Made by a program: the position numbers and the translations under genes
Shown here: in pieces, positions 1 to 7,376 of the stretch
Layout of the letters: each line of letters starts with the position of its first letter
Position numbering within the stretch: the stretch's first letter is position 1
Notes under the pieces: model-generated
The model's input: only the letters and a program-made list of their open reading frames with translations
What the model was told of the DNA's origin: nothing
The model's database searches: none
Assembly: GCF_001270495.1 (NCBI RefSeq)
Contig: NZ_LGUR01000106.1
Location: 124,001-188,000, forward strand
Direction: 5' to 3'
DNA: 64,000 nt
Origin: Streptomyces viridochromogenes
Lineage (GTDB): Bacteria; Actinomycetota; Actinomycetes; Streptomycetales; Streptomycetaceae

Positions 1-735
1 GCCTTCAAGCCGACCGGCGACATCATCTCGGAGGACCCGGTCTGGTTCCCGACCGACATCACCTTCGAGCACTTCAAGCGGGCGACCGGCGTCGACCACT
101 TCTGGACGTACGTCTCCAACTCGCTGATCGTCACGCTGTGCGCGGTCGGTCTCGCCCTGCTCGTCGCGCTCGCGGGCTCCTTCGCCCTCGCCCGGATGCG
201 GTTCAAGGGGCGGCGGGGCTTCGTCATCGGCTTCATGCTGGCCCAGATGGCGCCCTGGGAGGTCATGATCATCGCGATGTACATGATCGTGCGGGACGCG
301 TCGATGCTGAACAGCCTCGTGCCGCTGACGGTCTTCTACATGATGATGATCCTGCCCTTCACCATCCTGACGCTGCGCGGCTTCGTCGCCGCGGTGCCCC
401 GGGAGCTGGAGGAGGCCGCGATGGTCGACGGCTGCAGCCGCGCCCAGGCCTTCCGCAAGGTGATCCTGCCGCTGCTGGCCCCGGGCCTGATGTCCACGTC
501 GCTGTTCGGCTTCATCACCGCATGGAATGAATTCCCCCTGGTCCTGGTGCTGAACAAGGAGGCGGAGGCACAGACCCTGCCACTGTGGCTGTCCAGCTTC
601 CAGACCGCCTTCGGCAACGACTGGGGCGCCACCATGGCGGCGTCCTCCCTCTTCGCCATCCCGATCCTGATCCTCTTCGTCTTCCTGCAGCGCAGGGCCG
701 TCAGCGGCCTGACGGCCGGCGCGGTGAAGGGATAA
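1..735 (+). CDS. dasC: Carbohydrate ABC transporter permease, DasC-like (5' end outside window)
   Basis: This is the C-terminal 244 residues of a MalG-type inner-membrane permease; the frame is open from base 1 and stops at 733-735. Hydrophobic segments are visible around residues 40-60, 70-95, 105-130, 160-180 and 215-235. The cytoplasmic EAA loop that contacts the ATPase is present (EELEEAAMVDGCSRAQAF, then the PLLAPG tail). The gene lies 9 bp ahead of a GH3 N-acetylhexosaminidase and close to nagB. That order matches dasABC-dasD-nagB of S. coelicolor, where DasABC imports chitobiose and N-acetylglucosamine oligomers. The family is certain. The DasC identity rests on neighbours and on remembered gene order, so it is slightly less sure. 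Confidence 0.88.
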   Translation, partial: AFKPTGDIISEDPVWFPTDITFEHFKRATGVDHFWTYVSNSLIVTLCAVGLALLVALAGSFALARMRFKGRRGFVIGFMLAQMAPWEVMIIAMYMIVRDASMLNSLVPLTVFYMMMILPFTILTLRGFVAAVPRELEEAAMVDGCSRAQAFRKVILPLLAPGLMSTSLFGFITAWNEFPLVLVLNKEAEAQTLPLWLSSFQTAFGNDWGATMAASSLFAIPILILFVFLQRRAVSGLTAGAVKG

Positions 736-744
736 CGCAACCCG

Positions 745-2244
745 ATGACGACAATCGCCAGCGCCACCGACACTTTGACGCGCGATGCCCTGACCGTTCT
801 GCAGCCCGGCTTCACCGGCACCACCGCCCCCGACTGGCTGCTGCGCCGGCTCGGCGAGGGCCTCGCCTCCGTCGGCCTGTTCGGCCGCAACATCGCCTCG
901 CCCGAGCAACTGGCCAAGCTGACGGCCCAGTTGCGGGTCGAGCGCGACGACGTCCTGGTCGCGATCGACGAGGAAGGGGGAGACGTGACGAGGCTGGAGG
1001 TCAGGGCCGGCTCCAGCTTCCCCGGCAACCACGCCCTCGGCGCGGTGGACGACGTGGAGCTGACCCGGGAGGTGGCCTTCGAACTCGGCCGTCGCCTGGC
1101 CGGCTGCGGGGTGAACCTCAACTGGGCCCCGTCGGCCGACGTGAACTCCAACCCCGCCAACCCGGTCATCGGCGTCCGCTCCTTCGGCGCCGACACCGCC
1201 CTGGTCGCCCGCCACACCGCGGCCTATGTCACCGGCCTCCAGTCGGCGGGCGTCGCCGCCTGCACCAAGCACTTCCCGGGCCACGGCGACACGGCGGTCG
1301 ACTCCCACCACGCGCTCCCGCGCATCGACGCGGCCCTGGACGTGCTGGCGGACCGCGAACTCTCCCCGTTCCGCGCGGCGATCGCCGCCGGCACGCGGGC
1401 GGTGATGAGCGCGCACATCCTCATCCCCGCCCTGGACCCCGACCACCCGGCGACCCTCTCCCGCCCGGTCCTGACCGACCTCCTGCGCGGCGACCTCGGC
1501 TACACCGGCCTGATCGTCACCGACGGCATGGAAATGCAGGCCATCGCGGCGACTTACGGCATCGAACGCGGCAGCGTCCTCGCCATCGCGGCCGGCGCCG
1601 ACGCGATCTGCGTGGGCGGCGGCCTGGCCGACGACGAGACGGTACGACACCTGCGCGACGCCCTGGTCGCAGCGGTCCGCTCGGGCGAACTCCCCGAGGA
1701 GCGGCTGGCGGAGGCCGCGCAACGGGTCCGCGAGCTTGCCCACTGGACGGCGACCGCGGCACCGGTGACCGACGGCGACGGCGACGGCCGGACGGACGTG
1801 GGCCTCGTCGCGGCCCGACGCGCGTTGCGGGTGACCCGCGCGGAAGGTGAGGCGGGCTTCACCCCCCTCACCGAACCGCCCTATGTCGCCGCCTTCACCC
1901 CGGTCGCGAACATCGCGGTCGGCGACGAGACACCGTGGGGCGTCGCCGCCGAACTGGCCCGACTGCTCCCCGGCACCGAGACCGGCAGCTACACGGGCGA
2001 GGACGCCGGCCGAGCGGCCCTGGAAGCGGCCGGCGGACGCCGAGTGGTGGCCGTGGTCCGTGACGAACACCGCCACCCCTGGATGGCAACCGCGCTCGAC
2101 ACCCTGGTGCAAGCCCGCCCGGACACGATCGTCGTCGAGATGGGCGTGCCGCAGGCGGAACCCCGCGGCGCCCTGCACCTCGCCACGCATGGCGCGGCGC
2201 GCGTGTGCGGGCGCGCGGCGGCGGAGGCCATCGTCGGCGCGTGA
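745..2244 (+). CDS. dasD: Beta-N-acetylhexosaminidase, glycoside hydrolase family 3 (DasD-like)
   Basis: A 499-residue GH3 enzyme expected to split N-acetylglucosamine oligomers taken up by DasABC. The NagZ-type signature is visible: KHFPGHGDTAVDSHH, which carries the His/Asp loop typical of GH3 N-acetylhexosaminidases, and VTDGMEM, in which the Asp is the nucleophile. An N-terminal TIM barrel fills about residues 1-335; the C-terminal 160 residues are a less conserved second domain. No signal peptide is seen, so it should act in the cytoplasm after import. It starts 9 bp after the permease stop, so both are probably on one transcript. The start ATG at 745 has only a weak upstream purine stretch. 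Confidence 0.9.
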   Translation: MTTIASATDTLTRDALTVLQPGFTGTTAPDWLLRRLGEGLASVGLFGRNIASPEQLAKLTAQLRVERDDVLVAIDEEGGDVTRLEVRAGSSFPGNHALGAVDDVELTREVAFELGRRLAGCGVNLNWAPSADVNSNPANPVIGVRSFGADTALVARHTAAYVTGLQSAGVAACTKHFPGHGDTAVDSHHALPRIDAALDVLADRELSPFRAAIAAGTRAVMSAHILIPALDPDHPATLSRPVLTDLLRGDLGYTGLIVTDGMEMQAIAATYGIERGSVLAIAAGADAICVGGGLADDETVRHLRDALVAAVRSGELPEERLAEAAQRVRELAHWTATAAPVTDGDGDGRTDVGLVAARRALRVTRAEGEAGFTPLTEPPYVAAFTPVANIAVGDETPWGVAAELARLLPGTETGSYTGEDAGRAALEAAGGRRVVAVVRDEHRHPWMATALDTLVQARPDTIVVEMGVPQAEPRGALHLATHGAARVCGRAAAEAIVGA

Positions 2245-2303
2245 GACCGCATGTGCGGCCTTCCCTGTTGCAGCTGTGCCCTCGAATGTAGTACTTCTTA
2301 TAC

Positions 2304-2552
2304 ATGAGCGAGCAGGTACACAACAGGTTGGCGATGGTGCGCGCCGAGCGCAAGGTGTCGCGCCAGAGCCTGGCCGAGGCAGTGGGAGCCCACTACCAGA
2401 CCATCGGCTATATCGAGCGGGGGCAGTACAACCCGAGCCTCGACCTGGCTTTGAAGATCGCGAAGTTCTTCGATCTGCCGGTCGAGGCCCTGTTCTCCCT
2501 CGAACCGTTCCGCCCGCTCACGGACGAGGTCTACGGGAGGAAACAGTCATGA
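2304..2552 (+). CDS. Small XRE-family (helix-turn-helix) transcriptional regulator
   Basis: An 82-residue protein that is essentially one HTH_3 domain (SRQSLAEAVGAHYQTIGYIE is the turn and recognition helix), followed by a short tail. Such small Cro/CI-like regulators often pair with a membrane protein, as here: its TGA overlaps the ATG of the next gene by four bases. There is no Shine-Dalgarno sequence before ATG 2304. A -10-like TAGTAC at 2289-2294 would place the transcript start at or next to the ATG, so the mRNA may be leaderless; TTGCAG at 2268-2273 could serve as -35. The target is unknown. Confidence 0.85.
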   Translation: MSEQVHNRLAMVRAERKVSRQSLAEAVGAHYQTIGYIERGQYNPSLDLALKIAKFFDLPVEALFSLEPFRPLTDEVYGRKQS

Positions 2553-3079
2553 CGACCACACAGCTGACGCGCTACGACCGGAGCATGCTGCGGTTGATGA
2601 ACGACCGCCGAGGGCGCCCGCTGTACGCCACGACCACGCGCCGCCGGGTGGTCGTCGCCGCGCATGTCACGCTCACCGTGGCCATCGAGGCGCTGATCGG
2701 CTACTTCTGCCTCGCGCCGGCCGAGCCGGTGTGGCCCGCCGCCGTCGCCGCGGTGCTCATGCTGCCCTGGATGATGGCGACCGGCGTGATCAACGGCGCC
2801 ACCCGCGGCCTGCTGGAACTACGCGAACGCGCCCTGGACGAGCGGCAGTCGGCGGACCGCATGCGGGTGCTCGCCCGCGCCCACCGCGTGATGACCTGGC
2901 TGCTGGCCGGGTCCGTGGTCGGCCTGCTGGCAGCGGGCGCGGCCGACGGCGACGCCCTCCGGGTCTATGCGGCCCCCGTCCTCGCCGTCGTCCTCACGGC
3001 CCACTGGCTGATGCCGCTGTGGGTGGCCGGCCTGACCGCCCAGGACGAGCCGGCCGAGGACGAGGCCGCCGTCCTCTAG
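2549..3079 (+). CDS. Hypothetical four-pass membrane protein, partner of the XRE regulator
   Basis: A 176-residue protein with four predicted membrane segments at about residues 31-52, 59-79, 110-130 and 138-160, separated by short charged loops, and an acidic C terminus. I do not recognise a catalytic motif. The start ATG (2549) overlaps the regulator's stop in an ATGA arrangement and has a good ribosome site (GGGAGGA inside the upstream gene), so the pair is translationally coupled. XRE-plus-membrane-protein pairs are common in Gram-positive bacteria, but a sensing or anti-regulator role here is only inferred. Confidence 0.78.
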   Translation: MTTTQLTRYDRSMLRLMNDRRGRPLYATTTRRRVVVAAHVTLTVAIEALIGYFCLAPAEPVWPAAVAAVLMLPWMMATGVINGATRGLLELRERALDERQSADRMRVLARAHRVMTWLLAGSVVGLLAAGAADGDALRVYAAPVLAVVLTAHWLMPLWVAGLTAQDEPAEDEAAVL

Positions 3080-3121
3080 CGGCGGCTCCCGCCCGGAGCG
3101 AACCGGGCCGTCTCCGGCGAA

Positions 3122-3161
3122 GCGTGCGGCGGGCTCCCCGATGCGGGCGCCCGCCGCACGC
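3122..3161. terminator. Probable bidirectional terminator hairpin
   Basis: A perfect 13-bp inverted repeat (arms 3122-3134 and 3149-3161, 14-nt loop) sits between the convergent XRE/membrane operon and nagB. There is no T tract, as is usual for streptomycete hairpin terminators. Confidence 0.6.
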
Positions 3162-3220
3162 ATCGACGATCTGCCGAACACTCCATGCGCCGCACGGGGC
3201 CCGGCGGACGCCTGAAACCC

Positions 3221-4006
3221 CTAAATCCCCTGCCAGTCCGGCTTGTTGGCGTAGGTGTGCCGGAAGTAGTCCGCCAGCTTCAGCTTGGACGCGGCGGCCT
3301 CGTCGACAACGACCGTGGCGTGCGGGTGCAGTTGCAGTGCCGAAGCCGGGCAGACGGCGGCGATCGGCCCCTCGACGGTCGCGGCGACCGCGTCCGCCTT
3401 ACCCTCACCGGTGGCCAGCAGCACCAGGTGCCGCGCCTCCAGAATCGTCCCGATTCCCTGCGTGATGACGTGATGCGGCACCTGCTCGATGTCGCCGTCG
3501 AAGAACCGCGCGTTGTCGACCCGGGTCTGCTCGGTCAGCGTCTTGATCCGCGTCCGCGAGGCCAGCGACGAGCACGGCTCGTTGAACCCGATGTGCCCGT
3601 CGGTCCCGATCCCGAGCAACTGCAGGTCCACTCCGCCCGCCTCGGCCAGCGCCGCGTCATAGGCCTCGCAAGCCCCCTGCACGTCCTCGGCCGTACCGTC
3701 CGGCCCCATGAACGCGTCCATCCCGATCCCGAGCGGCTCCAGCACCTCCCGCCGCAGCACCGACCGGTACGACTCCGGGTGCTCGGCGGGCAGGCCCACA
3801 TACTCGTCGAGCTGTGCGATCCGCGCCCTCGCGACGTCCACGGCGCCGGCGCGCACCTTGGCCGCGAGCGCCGTGTAGACGGGGAGCGGTGTCGACCCGG
3901 TGGCCACGCCGAGCAGGGCGTCGGGCTTGCGCCCGAGCAGCCGGGCCATGGCCTCGGCTATCAGCTCGCCACCCGCCTTGGCGTCCGGAACGATGACAAC
4001 TTCCAC
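3221..4006 (-). CDS. nagB: Glucosamine-6-phosphate deaminase
   Basis: A 261-residue enzyme converting glucosamine-6-phosphate to fructose-6-phosphate and ammonia, the last step of N-acetylglucosamine use. Family motifs are clear: GVATGSTPLP (phosphate loop), LDEYVGLP (catalytic Asp region), GIGTDGHIGFNEP, and the RTRIKTLTEQTR and LVLLATGEGKA stretches. I chose GTG at 4006, which gives the usual N terminus (MEVVIVPDA-like). An ATG at 4057 is in frame, but it would put the start against a DasR-type operator at 4059-4070 and add 17 non-conserved residues. With the GTG start the operator sits about 53 bp upstream, a normal position for repression by DasR with glucosamine-6-phosphate as signal. 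Confidence 0.95.
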   Translation of the reverse strand: MEVVIVPDAKAGGELIAEAMARLLGRKPDALLGVATGSTPLPVYTALAAKVRAGAVDVARARIAQLDEYVGLPAEHPESYRSVLRREVLEPLGIGMDAFMGPDGTAEDVQGACEAYDAALAEAGGVDLQLLGIGTDGHIGFNEPCSSLASRTRIKTLTEQTRVDNARFFDGDIEQVPHHVITQGIGTILEARHLVLLATGEGKADAVAATVEGPIAAVCPASALQLHPHATVVVDEAAASKLKLADYFRHTYANKPDWQGI

Positions 4007-4058
4007 GCTGGGCCTGCCGATCTGAAGAGGGACTCGAAGGGCGCCCTGAAGGGGCATG

Positions 4059-4070
4059 TGGTTTAGACCA
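4059..4070. promoter_or_regulatory. dre operator (DasR-binding site) before nagB
   Basis: The core TGGTTTAGACCA is a near-palindrome matching the dre core TGGTCTAGACCA at 11 of 12 positions. It lies in the divergent region between nagB and the SIS-domain gene, so DasR could control both. The consensus is published knowledge of the DasR regulon; binding here is inferred. Confidence 0.8.
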
Positions 4071-4238
4071 ATCTAACAGAGCGGAGTCCCGCGGCCCAGG
4101 TGAACGGAAGCCTCGCGGACATTTCGGGAGCCCGTCGGGAAGGCGTCATCACCCGTGGGGGAGTGGAATGGAGACTGTCCGTCCCAAGCGCCGGTCGCCG
4201 GCCCGGCATGACGAGCGCGAGAGCAGGAAAGGGGCCCC

Positions 4239-5327
4239 ATGACCGCCACGACCCCATACCCTCCGGACCCCCACGCCCCGCACAACGAACTCCCCGGCCT
4301 GATCATGGCCCGTGAGATGGCCGAACAGCCCGCCGTGCTGCGCCGGATCCTCTCCCACGGCGCCTCCGCCATCCGCGAGGTCGCCCAGGAGATCGCCGCC
4401 CGCGCACCCCGCTTCGTCCTGCTCACCGCCCGTGGCACCTCCGACAACGCCGCGCTCTACGCCAAGTACCTCCTGGAGATCCGCCTCGGCCTGCCCTGCG
4501 GGCTGACCTCGATGTCGACCACCACCGCCTACGGTGCCCGCCCCGACCTCGCCGATGTCCTCGTCATCACCGTCAGCCAGTCCGGTGGTTCCCCGGACCT
4601 CGTCGCCTCGACCCGGGCCGCCCGCGAGGCCGGCGCGATCACGCTCGCGGTGACCAACAACCCCGACTCCCCGCTGGCCGCCGTCTCCGAGTACCACCTC
4701 GACATCATGGCCGGACCGGAGAGGGCCCTCCCCGCGACCAAGACCTATACGGCCTCCCTTCTCGCCCTGTACCTCTTCGTCGAAGGTCTGCGCGGCGGCG
4801 ACGGCGCTCCCGCCAAGGCGCTCCCGGACCTCGCCGAGCAGACACTCGCCCGGCAGGACGAGATCCGCGCTCTCGCCGCCCGCTACCGCTTCGCCGAACG
4901 CATGGTGATCACCTCCCGTGGCTACGGCTACCCCACGGCCAAGGAAGCCGCCCTCAAGCTGATGGAGACCAGCTACATCCCGGCCCTCGCCTACTCCGGC
5001 GCCGACCTCCTGCACGGCCCGCTCGCCATGGTCGACAACGTCTCGCCGGTCATCGCGGTCGTCACCGACGGCAAGGGCGGCGAGGTACTCCAGCCCGTCC
5101 TCGACCGACTCCGCGGCCGGGGAGCCGACCTGGTCGTCATCGGCGCCCGGCACCAGGTCGAGCAGGCCTCGGCCGGTTTCGTCCTCCCCACCGAGGGCGT
5201 GCCCGAGGAGCTCCAGCCGATCCTGGAGATCCTCCCGCTCCAGCTCCTGGCCTACGAGGTCACCATCGCCCGCGGGCAGGACCCGGACGCGCCGCGCGCG
5301 CTGGCGAAGGTGACGGAGACGCGCTGA
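4239..5327 (+). CDS. SIS-domain sugar-phosphate isomerase/deaminase (GlmS C-terminal-like)
   Basis: A 362-residue protein with two SIS domains (about residues 35-190 and 210-345) like the isomerase half of GlmS, without the glutaminase half. Visible sugar-phosphate motifs are ARGTSDNAALYAKY, SQSGGSPD, PATKTYTASL and the C-terminal EAALKLMETSYIPALAYSG. It probably isomerises or deaminates an amino-sugar phosphate, as NagB-II or AgaS-like proteins do. It is divergent from nagB across a 232-bp region holding a dre site, which supports an amino-sugar role. ATG 4239 has a clear ribosome site (AGGAAAGGGG). The exact substrate cannot be read from the sequence. Confidence 0.88.
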   Translation: MTATTPYPPDPHAPHNELPGLIMAREMAEQPAVLRRILSHGASAIREVAQEIAARAPRFVLLTARGTSDNAALYAKYLLEIRLGLPCGLTSMSTTTAYGARPDLADVLVITVSQSGGSPDLVASTRAAREAGAITLAVTNNPDSPLAAVSEYHLDIMAGPERALPATKTYTASLLALYLFVEGLRGGDGAPAKALPDLAEQTLARQDEIRALAARYRFAERMVITSRGYGYPTAKEAALKLMETSYIPALAYSGADLLHGPLAMVDNVSPVIAVVTDGKGGEVLQPVLDRLRGRGADLVVIGARHQVEQASAGFVLPTEGVPEELQPILEILPLQLLAYEVTIARGQDPDAPRALAKVTETR

Positions 5328-5330
5328 TCC

Positions 5331-5426
5331 CGGGCGCCCCGAGGAGCTGAACCCCGAGCGCCCCGAGGAGTTGAACCCAGGGCGCTCTGAGAGGCTGGGC
5401 CCCGGGCGCCCAAAGAGCTGACCCCG
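5331..5426. repeat. Degenerate 24-bp tandem repeat, four copies
   Basis: Four consecutive 24-bp units (5331-5354, 5355-5378, 5379-5402, 5403-5426) share the pattern CGGGCGCCCCGAGGAG followed by CTGAACCC. Copies 1 and 2 differ at two positions; copies 3 and 4 are more diverged. The array starts three bases after the SIS gene's stop codon and ends just before the convergent SDR gene. Confidence 0.85.
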
Positions 5427-5444
5427 GGGCTCCATGAGATGGCG

Positions 5445-6197
5445 CTACGTCAGCGATCCCCCCGTCGCGTCCACCCAGCTCCCCGTCACCCACCGGCCCG
5501 CGTCCGACGCCAGAAACGCCACCACGTCCGCCACATCGGCCGGTGTCCCCACCCGGCCGAGCGCCGAATATGCCGCGGCCCGCGCCCAACCGCCCTCGGT
5601 GCCGTGCAGGAGCTCGGCGGTGTTGTCCGTGTCGATGATCCCGGGCGCCACCGAGTTCACCGTGATTCCCCGCGGGCCCAGCACCTTGGACAGGTCCCGC
5701 GTGAAGACGTCGAGCGCCCCCTTGGTCATGGCGTACGCCATGTTGTCCGGCATCGCCGCGGTGCGTGCCAGCCCCGAGGAGATGTTGATGACCCGGCCAC
5801 CGTCCCGCAGCCGGCCGAGGCCGTGCTTGACGATGAAGTGGGGCGCCTTCACGTTCACCGCGAAGACCCTGTCGTACTCCTCCTCGTCTATCTGTCCGAG
5901 CGCCGACGACGTGCCGATCCCCGCGTTGTTGACGAGGATGTCCAGCCCGTCGGCGTGCCGGTCGAACTCCTCCCACAGCGCCTCGGCGTCCCCCGGCGAC
6001 CCCAGCTCGACGCCGATCGCGAACGCCGAGCCGCCGGCCGCCTCGATCGCGGCCACCGTCTCCTTCGCCGCCGCCTCGCTCCTGCCGTAGTGCACGCCGA
6101 CCCGCGCGCCGTCGCGCCCCAGCCGCTCGGCGATCCCACGCCCGATCCCCCTGCTCGCTCCCGTGACCAGAGCCGTCCTGCCCGCAAGCGCACCCAT
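5445..6197 (-). CDS. SDR-family NAD(P)-dependent oxidoreductase
   Basis: A 250-residue classical short-chain dehydrogenase/reductase. The cofactor loop TGASRGIG is near residue 13, NNAG near residue 91, the catalytic Ser in NISSG, and YAMTK supplies the active-site Tyr and Lys. The C-terminal GRVGTPADVADVVAFLASD and VDATGG stretches are typical of FabG/glucose-dehydrogenase-like members. The substrate is not predictable. It is divergent from a TetR gene, and each gene has a TAGCG-N2-CGCTA operator in front of it, so this oxidoreductase is very likely the TetR protein's target. Confidence 0.9.
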   Translation of the reverse strand: MGALAGRTALVTGASRGIGRGIAERLGRDGARVGVHYGRSEAAAKETVAAIEAAGGSAFAIGVELGSPGDAEALWEEFDRHADGLDILVNNAGIGTSSALGQIDEEEYDRVFAVNVKAPHFIVKHGLGRLRDGGRVINISSGLARTAAMPDNMAYAMTKGALDVFTRDLSKVLGPRGITVNSVAPGIIDTDNTAELLHGTEGGWARAAAYSALGRVGTPADVADVVAFLASDAGRWVTGSWVDATGGSLT

Positions 6198-6221
6198 GCC
6201 GGCGCCCCCTTCGCATTTACC

Positions 6222-6233
6222 TAGCGGTCGCTA
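6222..6233. promoter_or_regulatory. TetR operator copy 1 (SDR side)
   Basis: TAGCG-GT-CGCTA is a perfect inverted repeat 25 bp upstream of the SDR start. The same arms recur at 6270-6281, within TTTACC and TTTGTC flanks. Confidence 0.75.
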
Positions 6234-6257
6234 CAGAAATGACCGTAGATCACGCCG

Positions 6258-6285
6258 CTGACATTTGTCTAGCGTCCGCTATAAA
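6258..6285 (+). promoter_or_regulatory. Promoter of the TetR gene, giving a leaderless mRNA
   Basis: CTGACA (6258-6263), a 16-bp spacer and TATAAA (6280-6285) form a good vegetative promoter. The expected transcript start is around 6291-6294, immediately before ATG 6295. The spacer contains the operator at 6270-6281. Confidence 0.6.
6270..6281. promoter_or_regulatory. TetR operator copy 2 (regulator side)
   Basis: TAGCG-TC-CGCTA, a perfect inverted repeat with the same arms as 6222-6233. It overlaps the spacer and -10 element of the regulator's own promoter, so binding should repress it. Confidence 0.75.
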
Positions 6286-6294
6286 ATGCACTCC

Positions 6295-6936
6295 ATGGTG
6301 AGCAACAAGGAGAGCGAGGGAGTCGGGGCGACGGGCCGTCCGGCATCCAAACCCCGCGGCCGCCCCCGCTCCTTCGACCGCGAGACCGCCCTGGAGAAAG
6401 CGATCCTCGCCTTCTGGGAGCACGGCTACGAGGCGACCTCCGTCTCCGACCTCACGCGTGTCATGGACATCGGCGCCCCGAGCCTGTACGCCGCCTTCGG
6501 TGACAAGCAGTCGCTCTTCGAGGAGGTCGTCCGCGAGTACGGCGTGCGGTACGGCTCCTTCGGTGATCGCGCCCTCGCCGAGGAGCCCACCGCCCGTGCG
6601 GCCGTGGCGCGGATGCTGCACGAAGCCGCCTCGGAATACACCGATCCGGCCCGTCCGCACGGCTGCCTGATCGTCCATGCGGCGACCAACTGCTCGACGC
6701 CCGAGGTCGAGGAGTCGCTGCGAAGGCGGCGCAACGCCAACATCGCCGCCATCCGGAGCCGTATCGAAGCGGACATCGCCACCGGCGCCCTCCCCGCCGA
6801 CGCCGACACCGCCGCCCTCGCCCGGCATGCCGGCGCGATGATCCAGGGCATGTCACAACAGGCGCGCGACGGGGCGAGCCGGGAGGAACTGGAGGCGCTC
6901 GCGGAAATTGCCATGGCCAACTGGCCCCGCACATGA
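6295..6936 (+). CDS. TetR/AcrR-family transcriptional repressor
   Basis: A 213-residue regulator with an N-terminal TetR DNA-binding domain (about residues 20-70: TSVSDLTRVMDIGAPSLYAA is the HTH, then FGDKQSLFEEVV) and a C-terminal ligand/dimerisation domain. The nearest match is the LmrA/YxaF-like group. ATG 6295 is preferred because TATAAA at 6280-6285 predicts a transcript starting right there; ATG 6286 and TTG 6265 lie inside the promoter or operator. There is no Shine-Dalgarno sequence, consistent with leaderless translation. It is divergent from the SDR gene with a matching operator before each gene. Confidence 0.9.
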   Translation: MVSNKESEGVGATGRPASKPRGRPRSFDRETALEKAILAFWEHGYEATSVSDLTRVMDIGAPSLYAAFGDKQSLFEEVVREYGVRYGSFGDRALAEEPTARAAVARMLHEAASEYTDPARPHGCLIVHAATNCSTPEVEESLRRRRNANIAAIRSRIEADIATGALPADADTAALARHAGAMIQGMSQQARDGASREELEALAEIAMANWPRT

Positions 6937-7054
6937 ACCCACACGGGTTAGGCTGCGTGATGGATACCAGGGCGTCCTACTAGTGCTGCAACTGGTCGGA
7001 GTCCGCGAAGAAGCGTCAACAGCAAACAGGCTCCAACGCATGGACACACGAGAG

Positions 7055-7066
7055 TGGTCTAGTCCA
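7055..7066. promoter_or_regulatory. dre-like site in the leader of the PdtaS gene
   Basis: TGGTCTAGTCCA differs from the dre core TGGTCTAGACCA at one position. It lies about 310 bp before the kinase start, in a 440-bp region without a gene. Confidence 0.5.
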
Positions 7067-7079
7067 CAATTGCGAGGGA

Positions 7080-7330
7080 GTGCGTAGTACGAGAACGCAC
7101 CGACTTCCGTCTTCCCCGCACAGGAAGACGGACCGAGGAACCGGAGCTCTCTGCCCTGACTGCCCCGGCTCCTCATCCTTCGGCCGACTGGGACCGCACA
7201 CCCCACGGCCGATGTTGCTCCGGGCTGCGGTGCCGGGAGGGTTGAGGGTCCCTCTCAGGCGCCGCGGCCCGCGGGTGTTTCCGGGGCCGGATCGCCCCCC
7301 CCGTAACGGCTGGTTTCCAAGTGGCTGGTT
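7080..7330 (+). other. Structured leader or small-RNA candidate upstream of pdtaS
   Basis: Part of the 440-bp gene-free stretch 6937-7376. Several stem-loops follow each other on the + strand: GTGCGT/ACGCAC (7080-7100), a perfect 9-bp hairpin CCGTCTTCC/GGAAGACGG (7107-7115 with 7123-7131), GAGGAACCGG pairing with CCGGCTCCTC about 20 nt later, and TCGGCCG/CGGCCGA. I recognise no known RNA family. The same strand is open in the kinase's frame from 7080, but the predicted residues are not domain-like, so I favour an RNA leader over a longer protein. Confidence 0.35.
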
Positions 7331-7376
7331 TCGAACGATGTCCGTACCGCCAGGTACGCTCGGCCACGTGCCCTCC

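Noticed and set aside
4055..4057. ATG 4057 as nagB start
   Set aside because: It abuts the dre operator and adds 17 residues not expected in NagB; GTG 4006 is better.
7290..7310. 6C small RNA (run of C)
   Set aside because: Only one C8 run is present, without the two stem-loops each bearing six Cs.
7080..7376. N-terminal extension of the PdtaS-like kinase from 7080
   Set aside because: The predicted residues are low-complexity and the DNA folds into hairpins; the conserved protein begins at 7377.
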